Source of the DNA: Oscillospiraceae bacterium
GTDB taxonomy: Bacteria > Bacillota > Clostridia > Oscillospirales > CAG-272
Assembly (NCBI GenBank): GCA_015064355.1
Contig: SVSJ01000001.1
Span: 1-64,000, forward strand
Direction: 5' to 3'
Length of the DNA: 64,000 nucleotides
Part shown: piece by piece, positions 51,891 through 61,592 of the stretch
Position numbering within the stretch: position 1 is the first letter of the stretch
Layout: every line of letters starts with the position of its first letter
Program-made: the position numbers and the translations under genes
Notes under the pieces: model-generated
What the model was told of the DNA's origin: nothing
Seen by the model: only the letters and a program-made list of their open reading frames with translations
Databases searched by the model: none

Positions 51891-52190
51891 TCAAATAAGA
51901 GTTGATATCTTTCTCTTCTCTTTCTTAGTGGATACCTTGAATAAAATGATCTTTCTTCCGATTACGGCAACTACCTCGGAATCGGTTTTTGCAGCAATCT
52001 CTTCTGCCGCCTCTCTTGCGTCAGAATCGGAATTGTCAAGTACGCTTATCTTTACAAGCTCGCGTGCTTCAAGGGCGTCGCCAATTGATTTAACAGCCGC
52101 TTCTCCTACGCCGCCCTTGCCAATCTGAAAAATAGCGTCCATTTTTGCGGCTTCTGATTTTAAAATTGCTCTTTGTTTACTGTTAAGCAT
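51891..52190 (-). CDS. yhbY: CRM-domain RNA-binding protein YhbY
   Basis: YhbY-type single CRM-domain proteins associate with 50S precursors. The 99-residue protein has the diagnostic LNSKQRAILKSEAAKMDAIFQIGKGG segment (shortened here to its parts: LNSKQRA, FQIGKGG), the ALEARELVKISVLDN helix-strand, and VAVIGRKIILFK. It overlaps the end of rdgB by one base and is followed after 10 bp by yqeK. In most Firmicutes nadD lies at this junction. Confidence 0.95.
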   Translation of the reverse strand: MLNSKQRAILKSEAAKMDAIFQIGKGGVGEAAVKSIGDALEARELVKISVLDNSDSDAREAAEEIAAKTDSEVVAVIGRKIILFKVSTKKEKRKISTLI

Positions 52191-52879
52191 TAATTATCTC
52201 CGTTAGTTTTAATTATTTCGTTAACACGTCCGGTGAATTCACGCATTGCACGTCCTCTGTGCGATACAGAGTTCTTTTTATCACCGGGGATCTCGGCAAA
52301 TGTCTGGTCAAATTCTGAATAGTGGAACAAGGAATCGTAACCAAATCCACCGGTGCCACGTTCTTCAAATAAAATAGTACCTTGGCATTCACCGCGCACG
52401 ACCATTGCACGTTCAGCGGGAATTCCGGACTTCTTCGAGAGCGTATCTGAAATTCTCCACTCTTCTTTTATAGTAAGACCAGAATTTTCAGGCAGTACAA
52501 ATGCAGCAACGCAAACAAACTTCGCGCTTCTCTTCTCTTCCGGTACGCCGTCAAGTTCTTTTAGCAGCTTCTTTCGATTGCCCTCATCGGTTGCGCCTTC
52601 GCCGGAATATCTTGCGGAGTAAATTCCGGGAGCACCGTTCAAATAGTCAACGGCAAGACCTGAATCGTCTGCAATACCGATATATCCGAGCTTGGCGGGG
52701 GTGACTGCCTTGATTAGCGCGTTTTCTTCAAAGGAATCACCGTCTTCGATGATTTCATCGGTATAACCGATGTCCTTTAAAGATACAACCTTTATCGATT
52801 CAGTTGCACCGGTTGTGAACAAAGTTTCAAGCTCTGCAATTTTTTTCTTATTATTAGAGGCAAGAACAAAACTAATCAT
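52190..52879 (-). CDS. rdgB: XTP/dITP pyrophosphatase (RdgB/HAM1)
   Basis: The enzyme removes non-canonical purine nucleotides (XTP, dITP). The 229 residues start with FVLASNNKKKIAEL (the SxNxxK motif), and show GDSFEENALIKA, DDSGLAVDYLNGAPGIYSARYSG, GTGGFGYDSLF and the C-terminal KNSVSHRGRAM substrate loop. It is about 30 residues longer than E. coli RdgB, with an insertion near 125-150. It overlaps ftsY and yhbY by one base each, so it is fully embedded in the operon. Confidence 0.96.
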   Translation of the reverse strand: MISFVLASNNKKKIAELETLFTTGATESIKVVSLKDIGYTDEIIEDGDSFEENALIKAVTPAKLGYIGIADDSGLAVDYLNGAPGIYSARYSGEGATDEGNRKKLLKELDGVPEEKRSAKFVCVAAFVLPENSGLTIKEEWRISDTLSKKSGIPAERAMVVRGECQGTILFEERGTGGFGYDSLFHYSEFDQTFAEIPGDKKNSVSHRGRAMREFTGRVNEIIKTNGDN

Positions 52880-53823
52880 CAGTCATTATCCTCTTCATAA
52901 GCTGCTTCGTCAATATCTTCGCCAAGCAATGCATCAACAAACATTTTCGCATCAAAAGGCTTCATGTCGTCGATCTGCTCCCCAACACCGATAAACTTAA
53001 CGGGAATATCAACCTCGCTCTTGATTGAGAACACAGCACCACCTTTTGCTGTGCCGTCGAGTTTGGTTAATACAAGGCCTGTGATTTCAGCGGCTTCTTT
53101 GAATTTCTTAGCCTGCATAACAGCGTTCTGACCCGTTGTAGAGTCTAAAACAAGGAGGGTTTCTCGGGCCGCATCAGGAAGCTCACGAGAGATGATTCTG
53201 TTAATTTTCGCAAGCTCGTCCATAAGATTGCTCTTGTTGTGGAGACGGCCGGCTGTGTCGATAATAAGAACGTCAGCGTTTCTCTTGTTTGCAGCTGCAA
53301 TAGCGTCAAACACAACAGACGCAGGGTCGGAGCCTTCGTTCTGGCGTATAAGTTCAACACCTGCTCTATCGCACCAAATTGCAAGCTGCTCGATTGCAGC
53401 AGCTCTGAATGTGTCAGCAGCCGCAACGATGACTTTCTTGCCTGATTTCTTTAAGTTGTTGGCGATCTTACCTATTGAAGTGGTTTTGCCAACACCGTTG
53501 ACTCCGATAACCAGAATTACAGAAGGTGAAGTTGAGAGATTGAGGGGCTGGCCTTCGCCTACCTGTTCGGTGAGGATCTGACACAACACATTCTTAACCT
53601 CTTCTGAATCTTTAATATTATCAGTTTTGATTCTGTCTCGAAGCTCGTCCAAAACTCTTTCAGTTGTTGGCGCACCCATATCGGACATTATCATAATTTC
53701 TTCCAGTTCTTCCAGAAGATCCTCATCAACTCGTCTGAAGCTTTTAACAACTTCATTCATCTGGCCCACAAAGGCATCTTTCGTCTTTAAAAGACCTTCT
53801 TTAAGTTTATTGAAAAATCCCAT
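52879..53823 (-). CDS. ftsY: Signal recognition particle receptor FtsY
   Basis: FtsY is the GTPase receptor for SRP at the membrane. The 314 residues contain an NG domain: N-domain helices (FRRVDEDLLEELEEIMIMSDMG), G1 GVNGVGKTTS, DTFRAAAIEQL, DTAGR, TKLDGTAKGG and GVGEQIDDMKPFD. The long acidic A-domain seen in E. coli is absent, as in many Firmicutes; an amphipathic start likely binds membrane. It sits 15 bp downstream of smc. Confidence 0.97.
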   Translation of the reverse strand: MGFFNKLKEGLLKTKDAFVGQMNEVVKSFRRVDEDLLEELEEIMIMSDMGAPTTERVLDELRDRIKTDNIKDSEEVKNVLCQILTEQVGEGQPLNLSTSPSVILVIGVNGVGKTTSIGKIANNLKKSGKKVIVAAADTFRAAAIEQLAIWCDRAGVELIRQNEGSDPASVVFDAIAAANKRNADVLIIDTAGRLHNKSNLMDELAKINRIISRELPDAARETLLVLDSTTGQNAVMQAKKFKEAAEITGLVLTKLDGTAKGGAVFSIKSEVDIPVKFIGVGEQIDDMKPFDAKMFVDALLGEDIDEAAYEEDND

Positions 53824-53838
53824 AGTTACCTCTATTAA

Positions 53839-56800
53839 TTATTTAAGAAGAGCTTCTCCATCCTCGTTGGAGTTAAGCGTAAATACCTTGGACACACCGC
53901 TCTGCTGCATTGTTACACCGTAGAGAGTGTCGGCAATATCCATAGTTCCGCGACGGTGGGAGATCATGATGATCTGCATCTCGTCAGAGTATTTTTTTAC
54001 GTAGCGGCCGACTCTCGTAACGTTAACCTCGTCGAGAGCCGCCTCTATTTCGTCGAAGATACAGAACGGGGACGGATTTACCTTTATAAGAGCAAACAGC
54101 AGTGCGATTGCAATAAATGCCTGCTCACCACCGGAAAGAAGATTAAGATTCTTAATAGTTTTTCCGGGAGGAGCTGCGTTGATCTCAATACCTGACTCAA
54201 GTGCATTTTCGGGATCGGTAAGACGAACCTCAGCGTGTCCACCTCCGAACAATTCGCGGAATACCTCGCCAAAGTATGTATTGATCTTGGCAAATGCCTC
54301 AAGGAAGATCTGCTTCATTTCTTCTTCGATGCCGTTTAAGATCTTAATAAGGTCTTCCTTTGATGCGCGAAGGTCAGTAAGTTGTGCGTTGATATATTCG
54401 TAGCGAGCCTTAACCTCAACGTACTCCTCAATGGCGTCAACATTTACGTGTCCAAGACCTCTTATCTTATTACGCAGCTCTGTCTGCTTAGCCACAAATG
54501 ATGTTCTTTCGCCGTCAACGATCACATGGCAGTCGTTCTCTTCCGCAAACTTTGCGGCTGCTGCAAATGTAAGCTCATAGTCATCCCACATCTTTGCGCT
54601 CAGCTTTTCCTCATCTTCACGAAGTGAAACCAGCTTATTCTGATTCTTGGAGTGGGCAATGAAAATTACTTCTTTCTTTGCTGTCTGCTCTTTTTCAGCG
54701 TGACGAAGCTTTGATATTTCAGCCTCGATTTCATCCCCTGCCTCGTCAAGAAGTCTCTGACGTTCAGTAAGAGATGCGATCTTATCTCTAAAGTCGTCAG
54801 CTTCTTTAAGCTTTGTATCAGCGTTCATCGAAAGGGATTCAATGGAACTTGCAAGAGCGGCAATGGTCTCATTGTGCGCCTTAATATCATTGGAGAAACC
54901 GTTAAATCTTTCGTTAGTCTCAAACAAAGATACTTCAGCAGCTTCACGGTCTCTGAGAAGTTCGGCAAGAACTATTCGCTGTTCGTTTGATTCTTCTGTG
55001 AGTTCTGCGATCTTGAGTTCAAGTTCACCGCGCTCCACAGCGATTGCATCTCTCTCATCAGAAAGCCGGCAGATCAGCTCAGACTGTGCAGCAATTAACT
55101 GCTCCAGTTTATCGAGATCGTCAGAACTGCGTGCGTTGCTTTCAATGAGGCTCTTGGTATCAGCTCTCATATTATCAACGAGCTCGGCAAGGGCTTTTCT
55201 CTTACCGTCAACGTCGCTATAGCTCTTGGTTTCGGCAGAAATAAGAGCTTCGATAAGTCCCCTGCGTTCCTCGTCACTTGCTGTTTCCGAAGCAATTGCT
55301 GAAATTTCCGCCTTTGCAGCCTTTGCCTCATTCTGGATATCAGAAAGTTCTGCAAAAGCAATGTCTCTTTCCTTTTTCAGAGAGTCAATCTGTGCAGTAC
55401 GTGACAGCATTCCGCTCTCACGCTTAGTCTGACCACCGGTAAAAGAACCGCCTGCGTTGATCTGCTGTCCGTCGAGAGTAACACAGCGTATCTTCCAATT
55501 CTTTGCGCGGGCAGCTTCTGTGGCATTCTCAAGATTATCATAAACCGCAACTCTTGCGAGAAGTGATTTAACGATGCTTTTGTATTCGTTATCACAGCTT
55601 ACAAGCTCATCCCCCCAGCCGATGAAGCCTTTTGTCTTCTCAAGGCCGTCATACTCTTTGCCGCGTTCCTGAGGGCGGATCGTTGTGAGTGGGTAGAACG
55701 TAGCTCGACCTGCGTTATTGCGCTTCAGAGCCTCTATGGAGCGTTTAGCGGCGTTTTCGTCGTCAGTAACGATATTCTGCATAGCCGCACCAAGAGAAGT
55801 TTCTATCGCAACAATATATTTATCTGCAACTTTGATAAGATATGACAGAGGGCCTCTGATTCCGGAGAGTCTGCCTTCCTTGGATTCACTCATAACGAAT
55901 CTGATACTGTTGTTATATCCGTCGAAATGCTCCTGCATTCTTGAAAGTGCGGATATACGGCTATCGAGAGAATCGAGCTCTGCTTGTTTTCTTCTTTCAT
56001 GTGCTTCGATCTCTTCGTATTTTTCTCCAAGTTCCCGGATCTTTTCGTTAACTCCGCCGATCTTATCATTGATTTCGTCAACAACTGCTTTATAATTGTC
56101 GATTTGCTTAAGAGCCGCATCCGCAAGCTTATCGAGAGAAGCGATCTCTTCTTCATACTTCTGAATATCGGAGTTGATAGACTCAGTGCGGTGCTTCTGG
56201 TTGCTGATATTGCTCTCAAGAACGTTAAGGCGCACCTTGAGATCTGTAAGCATGTTCTCGGCAGACTGTTTATTTAGAAGCAGCTCCTCGAGAGTCTGTG
56301 TCTTCTCTGCAATCGCTGTATCGAGTTCTCCAATATCATTAGTAAGTAAATCGAACTTGCTTTTAGCAGAATCATAGTTTGAATTAATTTCTTCAAGCTT
56401 AATTCTCAAGTTAGAGAGACGTTCGGATTCATATGCACAAGCTTTTTCGGATGCTTCAAGAAGTCTCTTTTCGGTTTCAAGATTCTTTTCCGAATTAAGG
56501 CGCTCCTTTGCAAGAACCTTACTTTCGGATTCGGAGGAATGCATTAATTTCGTCGCTTCGGTCGTTTCGTCATAATTGCGGCGAGATGCTTCTTTATTGC
56601 TGCGAGACTGCTCGTAAAGACGCTCAATTTTCGCGGAAGTTGCATTGATAGAGTCATCAGCCATTTCAAGCTCGTGAGCAGAAATGTTAGTATCACTCTC
56701 CGCCTTTTCAATAGCATTCTTCAGGCGAACAGAATCGTACATCCACAGTGATACGTCTGTTTTCTTCTTTTCGCCGTAAAGCTCGAGATATCGTCTTGCC

Positions 56801-57438
56801 TTTTCGGAATCTCTTTCAAGTGGGCCGATTCTCATGGAAAGCTCGCGCTCGATATCACTGACACGATCCATGTTTGCCTCTGTTTCTTTAAGACGCTTTT
56901 CGGATTCGTTTTTCTTATATCTGAACTTTGCGATACCGGCACTTTCTTCAAATACTGCTCTGCGGTCTTCACTCTTTTTAGAGATGATCTCCGCAATCTT
57001 ACCCTGGCCGATAATAGAATAACCCTCACGGCCAATACCGGTGTTCATAAACAGCTCATAGATATCCTTGAGACGGACTTTCTTTCTGTTAATAAAATAT
57101 ACACTTTCACCGCTTCTGTAATATCTACGTGTTACTGTTACTTCATCATAATCTGACTGAAGAGTTTTATTTTCACCGCTATTATCAAATGTAACGGATA
57201 CTTCAGCAAAGCTCATGGGCTTTTTATCGCTGGCGCCGGCGAAAATTACGTCTTCCATTTTGCTACCGCGGATGTTTCTTGATGACAGCTCACCAAGAAC
57301 CCATCTCATAGCGTCGGTAATATTTGACTTGCCACTACCGTTGGGACCGACGATTACAGTTGCGCCACTATTAAATTTGAGGACAGTGCGTTCGGGGAAA
57401 GATTTAAACCCGTGTAACTCAAGTGATTTTAAGTACAA
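53839..57438 (-). CDS. smc: Chromosome partition protein SMC
   Basis: SMC dimers with ScpAB extrude DNA loops and help segregation. The gene starts at a TTG (57438), with GGAGG nine bases upstream and no better start nearby. The 1199 residues show Walker A GPNGSGKS (31-38), a long coiled coil (about 170-500), the hinge (510-670, GRATFYPL, GGSFTGGQ), a second coiled coil, and the C-terminal signature LLSGGEQAF with Walker B FCIFDEIEAALD. ScpA/ScpB genes are not adjacent. It lies between the radical SAM gene and ftsY. Confidence 0.97.
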   Translation of the reverse strand: MYLKSLELHGFKSFPERTVLKFNSGATVIVGPNGSGKSNITDAMRWVLGELSSRNIRGSKMEDVIFAGASDKKPMSFAEVSVTFDNSGENKTLQSDYDEVTVTRRYYRSGESVYFINRKKVRLKDIYELFMNTGIGREGYSIIGQGKIAEIISKKSEDRRAVFEESAGIAKFRYKKNESEKRLKETEANMDRVSDIERELSMRIGPLERDSEKARRYLELYGEKKKTDVSLWMYDSVRLKNAIEKAESDTNISAHELEMADDSINATSAKIERLYEQSRSNKEASRRNYDETTEATKLMHSSESESKVLAKERLNSEKNLETEKRLLEASEKACAYESERLSNLRIKLEEINSNYDSAKSKFDLLTNDIGELDTAIAEKTQTLEELLLNKQSAENMLTDLKVRLNVLESNISNQKHRTESINSDIQKYEEEIASLDKLADAALKQIDNYKAVVDEINDKIGGVNEKIRELGEKYEEIEAHERRKQAELDSLDSRISALSRMQEHFDGYNNSIRFVMSESKEGRLSGIRGPLSYLIKVADKYIVAIETSLGAAMQNIVTDDENAAKRSIEALKRNNAGRATFYPLTTIRPQERGKEYDGLEKTKGFIGWGDELVSCDNEYKSIVKSLLARVAVYDNLENATEAARAKNWKIRCVTLDGQQINAGGSFTGGQTKRESGMLSRTAQIDSLKKERDIAFAELSDIQNEAKAAKAEISAIASETASDEERRGLIEALISAETKSYSDVDGKRKALAELVDNMRADTKSLIESNARSSDDLDKLEQLIAAQSELICRLSDERDAIAVERGELELKIAELTEESNEQRIVLAELLRDREAAEVSLFETNERFNGFSNDIKAHNETIAALASSIESLSMNADTKLKEADDFRDKIASLTERQRLLDEAGDEIEAEISKLRHAEKEQTAKKEVIFIAHSKNQNKLVSLREDEEKLSAKMWDDYELTFAAAAKFAEENDCHVIVDGERTSFVAKQTELRNKIRGLGHVNVDAIEEYVEVKARYEYINAQLTDLRASKEDLIKILNGIEEEMKQIFLEAFAKINTYFGEVFRELFGGGHAEVRLTDPENALESGIEINAAPPGKTIKNLNLLSGGEQAFIAIALLFALIKVNPSPFCIFDEIEAALDEVNVTRVGRYVKKYSDEMQIIMISHRRGTMDIADTLYGVTMQQSGVSKVFTLNSNEDGEALLK

Positions 57439-57458
57439 TTCCCTTTTCCTCCAGTTTT

Positions 57459-58478
57459 CTAATTAAATTCCAACATTATATTATACCGCATATCTGTCGG
57501 ATTTTCAATAAATTTTACGTTATTAATTTGATATTTATCTTTTAATCTAATAATATTTCTTCGATTTTGCCCTACTACAGTTGATATTCTGCCCTTTGGC
57601 ACATGTAAAGTTAAATTCCCCCTGTTTTCTTCAAGCCGCTCATCAAGTTCCCGTGAGATAATTCTGTAGAAGACTTCACTGTAGACAAGTTCCCCAAGAG
57701 ATGGGTGGTTTGGTCCTGCAAAGTACGACTTATCAGAGTGTAGATTGTCGCTTTCACACAAGCCGATGCGAAGACAGTCAACATCATTCTTAATAAACAC
57801 TTCAAGAACGGTAGCACTACGATTGACGGCTTCGTCGAGGGTCAGAGGCACATATTCCCCACGCTGTGTCATTTCACAGAGTTCCGTTTCCTTGAAAACA
57901 ATCGTTGGGTATATTCTTGCCCCTTTCGCTCCGCAAGAGCATATCTCAGTTGCGCATGAGATTTCATCTTCAAGAGTTGCACCGGGTAGTCCAATCATCA
58001 TTTGTCCTACAGAATCTATGCCTGCTTCGTTTAGCAAGGAAAAAGCTTCTCTCGTGATATGGGCACAGTGGCCGCGTTTGCATTTGGTGAGCACAGAATC
58101 CGAGAAAGATTGTACACCAAGCTCCACCGCAGAAACTGTATATTTCTTAAGAATATCAATAATTTCACTATTAATATAATCAGGACGAGTGGACATTCTG
58201 ATGCCGCTTACTTTTCCAAGGTCAACGTATGACTGTGCCAAATCAAGTAGATCTATCATCAGATTTCGATCGATGCCCGTGAATGACCCGCCGAAGAAAG
58301 CAATTTCACACTCAACATTGTCAGCAATAGTTGATAAAACAGTCTCAATCTGCTCTTTTGCAGTCTCCTGATAAAAATGCGAAACGCCCGATATGGCGCG
58401 CTGATTACAAAACACACACATATTCGGGCATCCGAGGTGTGGAATAAACACCGGTATATTTACATGATTACGTTTCAT
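57459..58478 (-). CDS. Radical SAM protein (Elp3-like subgroup)
   Basis: The 339 residues carry the radical SAM cluster C17-x3-C21-x2-C24 (GCPNMCVFCNQR), AFFGGSFTGIDR, STRPDYIN, VELGVQSFSD and GQMMIGLPGAT, typical of the Elp3/YhcC-like group that precedes rnc-smc in Clostridia. The acetyltransferase half of Elp3 is absent; the last 80 residues are basic and could bind nucleic acid. The substrate is unknown. Its start overlaps the rnc stop by 4 bases (ATGA), so it is coupled to RNase III. Confidence 0.9.
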   Translation of the reverse strand: MKRNHVNIPVFIPHLGCPNMCVFCNQRAISGVSHFYQETAKEQIETVLSTIADNVECEIAFFGGSFTGIDRNLMIDLLDLAQSYVDLGKVSGIRMSTRPDYINSEIIDILKKYTVSAVELGVQSFSDSVLTKCKRGHCAHITREAFSLLNEAGIDSVGQMMIGLPGATLEDEISCATEICSCGAKGARIYPTIVFKETELCEMTQRGEYVPLTLDEAVNRSATVLEVFIKNDVDCLRIGLCESDNLHSDKSYFAGPNHPSLGELVYSEVFYRIISRELDERLEENRGNLTLHVPKGRISTVVGQNRRNIIRLKDKYQINNVKFIENPTDMRYNIMLEFN

Positions 58479-59197
58479 TCTGAAAGCTCACCGAATAAGA
58501 TAAGAGCCTCGTGAGCAGCGTGTTGCTCTGCCTCACGTTTGGATTTCGCGCAACCATGACCAATTACGTTGCTGTTTAGCCTTGCCTCGACCTTAAACTT
58601 TTTGTTGTGATCAGGACCCTCTTCTGCAACAAGAACATACTCAAGAATCTCACCATTCACCTGTTGAACGATCTGCTGAAGCGTTGTTTTATAATCAACA
58701 AACACGCCTTTTTCCGAGATATGCTTGATTTCGGCCTCAATAAACGGAAGAAGAAAATGCTCCACAACGCCGAATGATTCACCTGTATCCAGATAAATAG
58801 CAGCTATAAGAGCTTCAAATGCATCGGCAATGATTGAAGGACGGTTTCTGCCGTTATTCAATATTTCACCGTGCCCAAGGTACATATAGCTTCCGAGATC
58901 AATGTTAGAGGCGAATTTTGCCAGTGCTTTCTCGCATACAACAGCTGCTCTTATTTTTGTGAGGTCTCCCTCTTGTTTGTTCCTATACTTCTCAAAAATA
59001 TAAGAGCTTACAACAACAGAGAGAACAGAGTCACCTAAAAATTCAAGTCTTTCATTGAAAAAAACTCGTTCGCCTTTTGACTTCATCTCATTTGAATATG
59101 ATGAATGAGTCAAGGCCTCTTTTAATATGTTCTTGTTTTTAAAAATATGGCCTATTTTATTTTCAAGTTCAGTTATCGGTCTTTGTTCGTTGTTCAT
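58475..59197 (-). CDS. rnc: Ribonuclease III
   Basis: RNase III cuts double-stranded RNA in rRNA and mRNA processing. The 240 residues start after GGGGGA. The signature NERLEFLGDSVL holds E52 and D56, with further metal ligands in the IIADAFEALIAAIYLD motif; the C-terminal dsRNA-binding domain (DYKTTLQQIVQQ, GHGCAKSKREAEQHAAHEAL) is complete. It follows plsX by 38 bp. The expected acpP gene is missing from the gap. Confidence 0.97.
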   Translation of the reverse strand: MNNEQRPITELENKIGHIFKNKNILKEALTHSSYSNEMKSKGERVFFNERLEFLGDSVLSVVVSSYIFEKYRNKQEGDLTKIRAAVVCEKALAKFASNIDLGSYMYLGHGEILNNGRNRPSIIADAFEALIAAIYLDTGESFGVVEHFLLPFIEAEIKHISEKGVFVDYKTTLQQIVQQVNGEILEYVLVAEEGPDHNKKFKVEARLNSNVIGHGCAKSKREAEQHAAHEALILFGELSE

Positions 59198-59235
59198 AAC
59201 TGTCCCCCTGCTTTGTGTTAAAATAGCATAAATGA

Positions 59236-60243
59236 TTAATTATTTTCGTCTGTCTCTTTCTTTTCTGCCATTGCGACGGAAATCTCGCCGATCACACCGG
59301 TTTCCACGAATGTAGCAGCCTGTCGTACAGCATTCATGATTGCTCTTGCATCAGAACTGCCGTGTGCTTTGATTACGGGCTTCTGGAGCCCAAGAAGAGG
59401 CGCTCCGCCATATTCAGAGGCATCAAAGGTTTTCTTGAAGCCTTTGAGTTGATCCTTCATTGCAATAAATGACATTTTCGTAAGTGCATTTTTTGTAAAC
59501 ATTCCCTTGAGTGCAGAGAATACAAATGAACCCATGCCTTCAAGAAGCTTGAGTGTTACGTTCCCTGTAAAGCCGTCTGTAACAAGTACATCACAAGGTC
59601 CGAAAGGAAGCTGTTTGCCTTCTATATTACCAACAAAGTTGATATTTTCATTGTCTTTCAGCAATTTGTATGCGTCGATCTGTATCTGCGTACCCTTATG
59701 CTCCTCGGTTCCGTTGTTAAGAAGACCTACCGCGGGACTATCAATGCCGTGAACGTTCTTCATATAAATTGAGCCCATAACTGCCCACTGAGCAAGATAA
59801 TTTGCGGTAACATTTACGTTTGCACCGCAGTCCATCATCAAAATAGGCTTTGCAAAAGGTAAAATTGTTGCGATTCCGGATCTCTGAACGCCCTTAACTG
59901 AACGAATGATAAGAGAAGAACCTGCGTGAAGTGCGCCTGTATTTCCGGCTGATACGAAAGCATCACCGTTGGTTTTCAGAAGATTAAGGCCAACCGACAT
60001 TGATGAATCCTTTTTTGAACGAACAACGCAGATGGGATCGTCTTCCATTGTAATATATGTATCGGTATGTACTATTTCAAACTTGCTTGGGTCAGCATTA
60101 TTCTCTCTCAATATGTTCTCAATTTGTTCTTTGTTACCGACAAGAACTATATCGTGAGTGAACTTTTCAGAGGCGAGAATGGCTCCTTTAACTATTTCTT
60201 CAGGTGCGTTATCGCCACCCATTGCATCAATAATTATTCTCAT
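59236..60243 (-). CDS. plsX: Phosphate acyltransferase PlsX
   Basis: PlsX turns acyl-ACP into acyl phosphate for PlsY in phospholipid synthesis. I start it at ATG 60243, which has AAGGAG upstream; a TTG two codons earlier would overlap that box. The 335 residues have MRIIIDAMGGDNAPEEIVKGA, FVSAGNTGALHAGS, the DCGANV motif, VLVTDGFTGNVTLKLLEG and the C-terminal GAPLLGLQKPVIKAHGSSDA. It lies 17 bp after trmFO and lacks its normal neighbours fapR and acpP. Confidence 0.96.
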   Translation of the reverse strand: MRIIIDAMGGDNAPEEIVKGAILASEKFTHDIVLVGNKEQIENILRENNADPSKFEIVHTDTYITMEDDPICVVRSKKDSSMSVGLNLLKTNGDAFVSAGNTGALHAGSSLIIRSVKGVQRSGIATILPFAKPILMMDCGANVNVTANYLAQWAVMGSIYMKNVHGIDSPAVGLLNNGTEEHKGTQIQIDAYKLLKDNENINFVGNIEGKQLPFGPCDVLVTDGFTGNVTLKLLEGMGSFVFSALKGMFTKNALTKMSFIAMKDQLKGFKKTFDASEYGGAPLLGLQKPVIKAHGSSDARAIMNAVRQAATFVETGVIGEISVAMAEKKETDENN

Positions 60244-60260
60244 TGGCAACTCCTTATATA

Positions 60261-61586
60261 TTACAAATTTTCAAGTTTAGTCTTAATATCATCCGTTATA
60301 GCAAGGGCTCTAACAGCCAAAGCTTCGTTGCGTGCCTTCTTTCCGCCTTTGACTTTTTCGCTAAGCGCAGGCATAACACCAAAGTTAGCATTCATGGGCT
60401 GAAAAATGGTCTTATCACCGTGAGAAACATAGTATGCCATAGCACCCATCATCATTTCACGTGGGAAGACGAATGCGGGCTTGTCAAGTGCTCTCATCGC
60501 CGCGTTAACTCCGGCAACAAATCCTGATGCCGCGGATTCAATATATCCCTCAACTCCGGTCATCTGGCCTGCGAAATAAATTTTGCCGTTTGATCTTAAT
60601 GAGTAATCTGCGTCAAGTAGATCAGGTGAGCACATAAAGGTATTTCTGTGCATAACACCGTAGCGCAGAAAATCAGCGTTTTCCAGTCCGGGAATCATTC
60701 TGAACACACGCTTCTGCTCGCCCCAGGTAAGATGGGTCTGGAAGCCTACCAGGTTATACATGCTTCCCTCTTCGTTCTCTTTACGAAGCTGAACGATTGC
60801 GTAATATTCCTCACCTGTTTCAGGGTTCTTGATTCCGACAGGTTTCATAGGTCCGAACCTGAGAGTGTCTTCTCCCCGCTTTGCCATAACCTCAACGGGC
60901 ATACAACCTTCAAAAACCTTAAGCTTATCGCCGGATTCAAAATCATGAAGCTTTGCTTCTTCAGCGTTAATAAGCTCTTTATAGAACGCCTTATATTCCG
61001 CTTCGTTCATCGGGCAATTAATATAGTCAGGCGTACCTTTATCATATCGAGATGCAAAGAAAGCCTTTGTCATATCAATTGATTCAAAATCAACAATAGG
61101 AGCAGCGGCGTCATAGAAATACAAGCTTTTCCCACCAATAATATCCTTGATTTCTTTTGCGAGGCCGTCAGATGTCAAGGGTCCGGTTGCAACAACAGTT
61201 ATCTCATCCTCGGGAATGGATACCATTTCCTGCTCAATTACCGTAATATTGGGGTTAGAGCGGATCTTCTCTGTGACATAGGCTGAAAACAAGTGTCTGT
61301 CAACAGCCAGAGCGCCGCCTGCGGCTACCTGAGTCGACTTTGCAGCTTCCATAATAATAGAACCCATACGGAACATTTCTTCTTTAAGAAGTCCTGAGCC
61401 GTTTGTGAATTCAGCAGATCGCAAGGAGTTTGAGCAAACAAGCTCTGCAAATCCATCACTATGGTGTGCAGGAGACTTTTTGTTCGGCTTCATCTCATAA
61501 AGAGTTACGTGAACTCCAAGTTTGGCGGCTTGCCATGCAGCTTCACTACCGGCAAGACCCGCGCCATAAACATTGATATTTTTCAT
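60261..61586 (-). CDS. trmFO: Methylenetetrahydrofolate-tRNA-(uracil-5-)-methyltransferase TrmFO
   Basis: TrmFO forms ribothymidine 54 in tRNA, using methylenetetrahydrofolate and FAD. The 441 residues open with the dinucleotide motif [12 protein letters not shown], and contain [19 protein letters not shown] with the catalytic Cys, [32 protein letters not shown] and [18 protein letters not shown]. It sits 6 bp after topA, the usual Firmicutes order, but the usual following xerC gene is not here; a tyrosine recombinase lies at 7.5 kb instead. Confidence 0.97.
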   Translation of the reverse strand: MKNINVYGAGLAGSEAAWQAAKLGVHVTLYEMKPNKKSPAHHSDGFAELVCSNSLRSAEFTNGSGLLKEEMFRMGSIIMEAAKSTQVAAGGALAVDRHLFSAYVTEKIRSNPNITVIEQEMVSIPEDEITVVATGPLTSDGLAKEIKDIIGGKSLYFYDAAAPIVDFESIDMTKAFFASRYDKGTPDYINCPMNEAEYKAFYKELINAEEAKLHDFESGDKLKVFEGCMPVEVMAKRGEDTLRFGPMKPVGIKNPETGEEYYAIVQLRKENEEGSMYNLVGFQTHLTWGEQKRVFRMIPGLENADFLRYGVMHRNTFMCSPDLLDADYSLRSNGKIYFAGQMTGVEGYIESAASGFVAGVNAAMRALDKPAFVFPREMMMGAMAYYVSHGDKTIFQPMNANFGVMPALSEKVKGGKKARNEALAVRALAITDDIKTKLENL

Positions 61587-61592
61587 AAGTTA

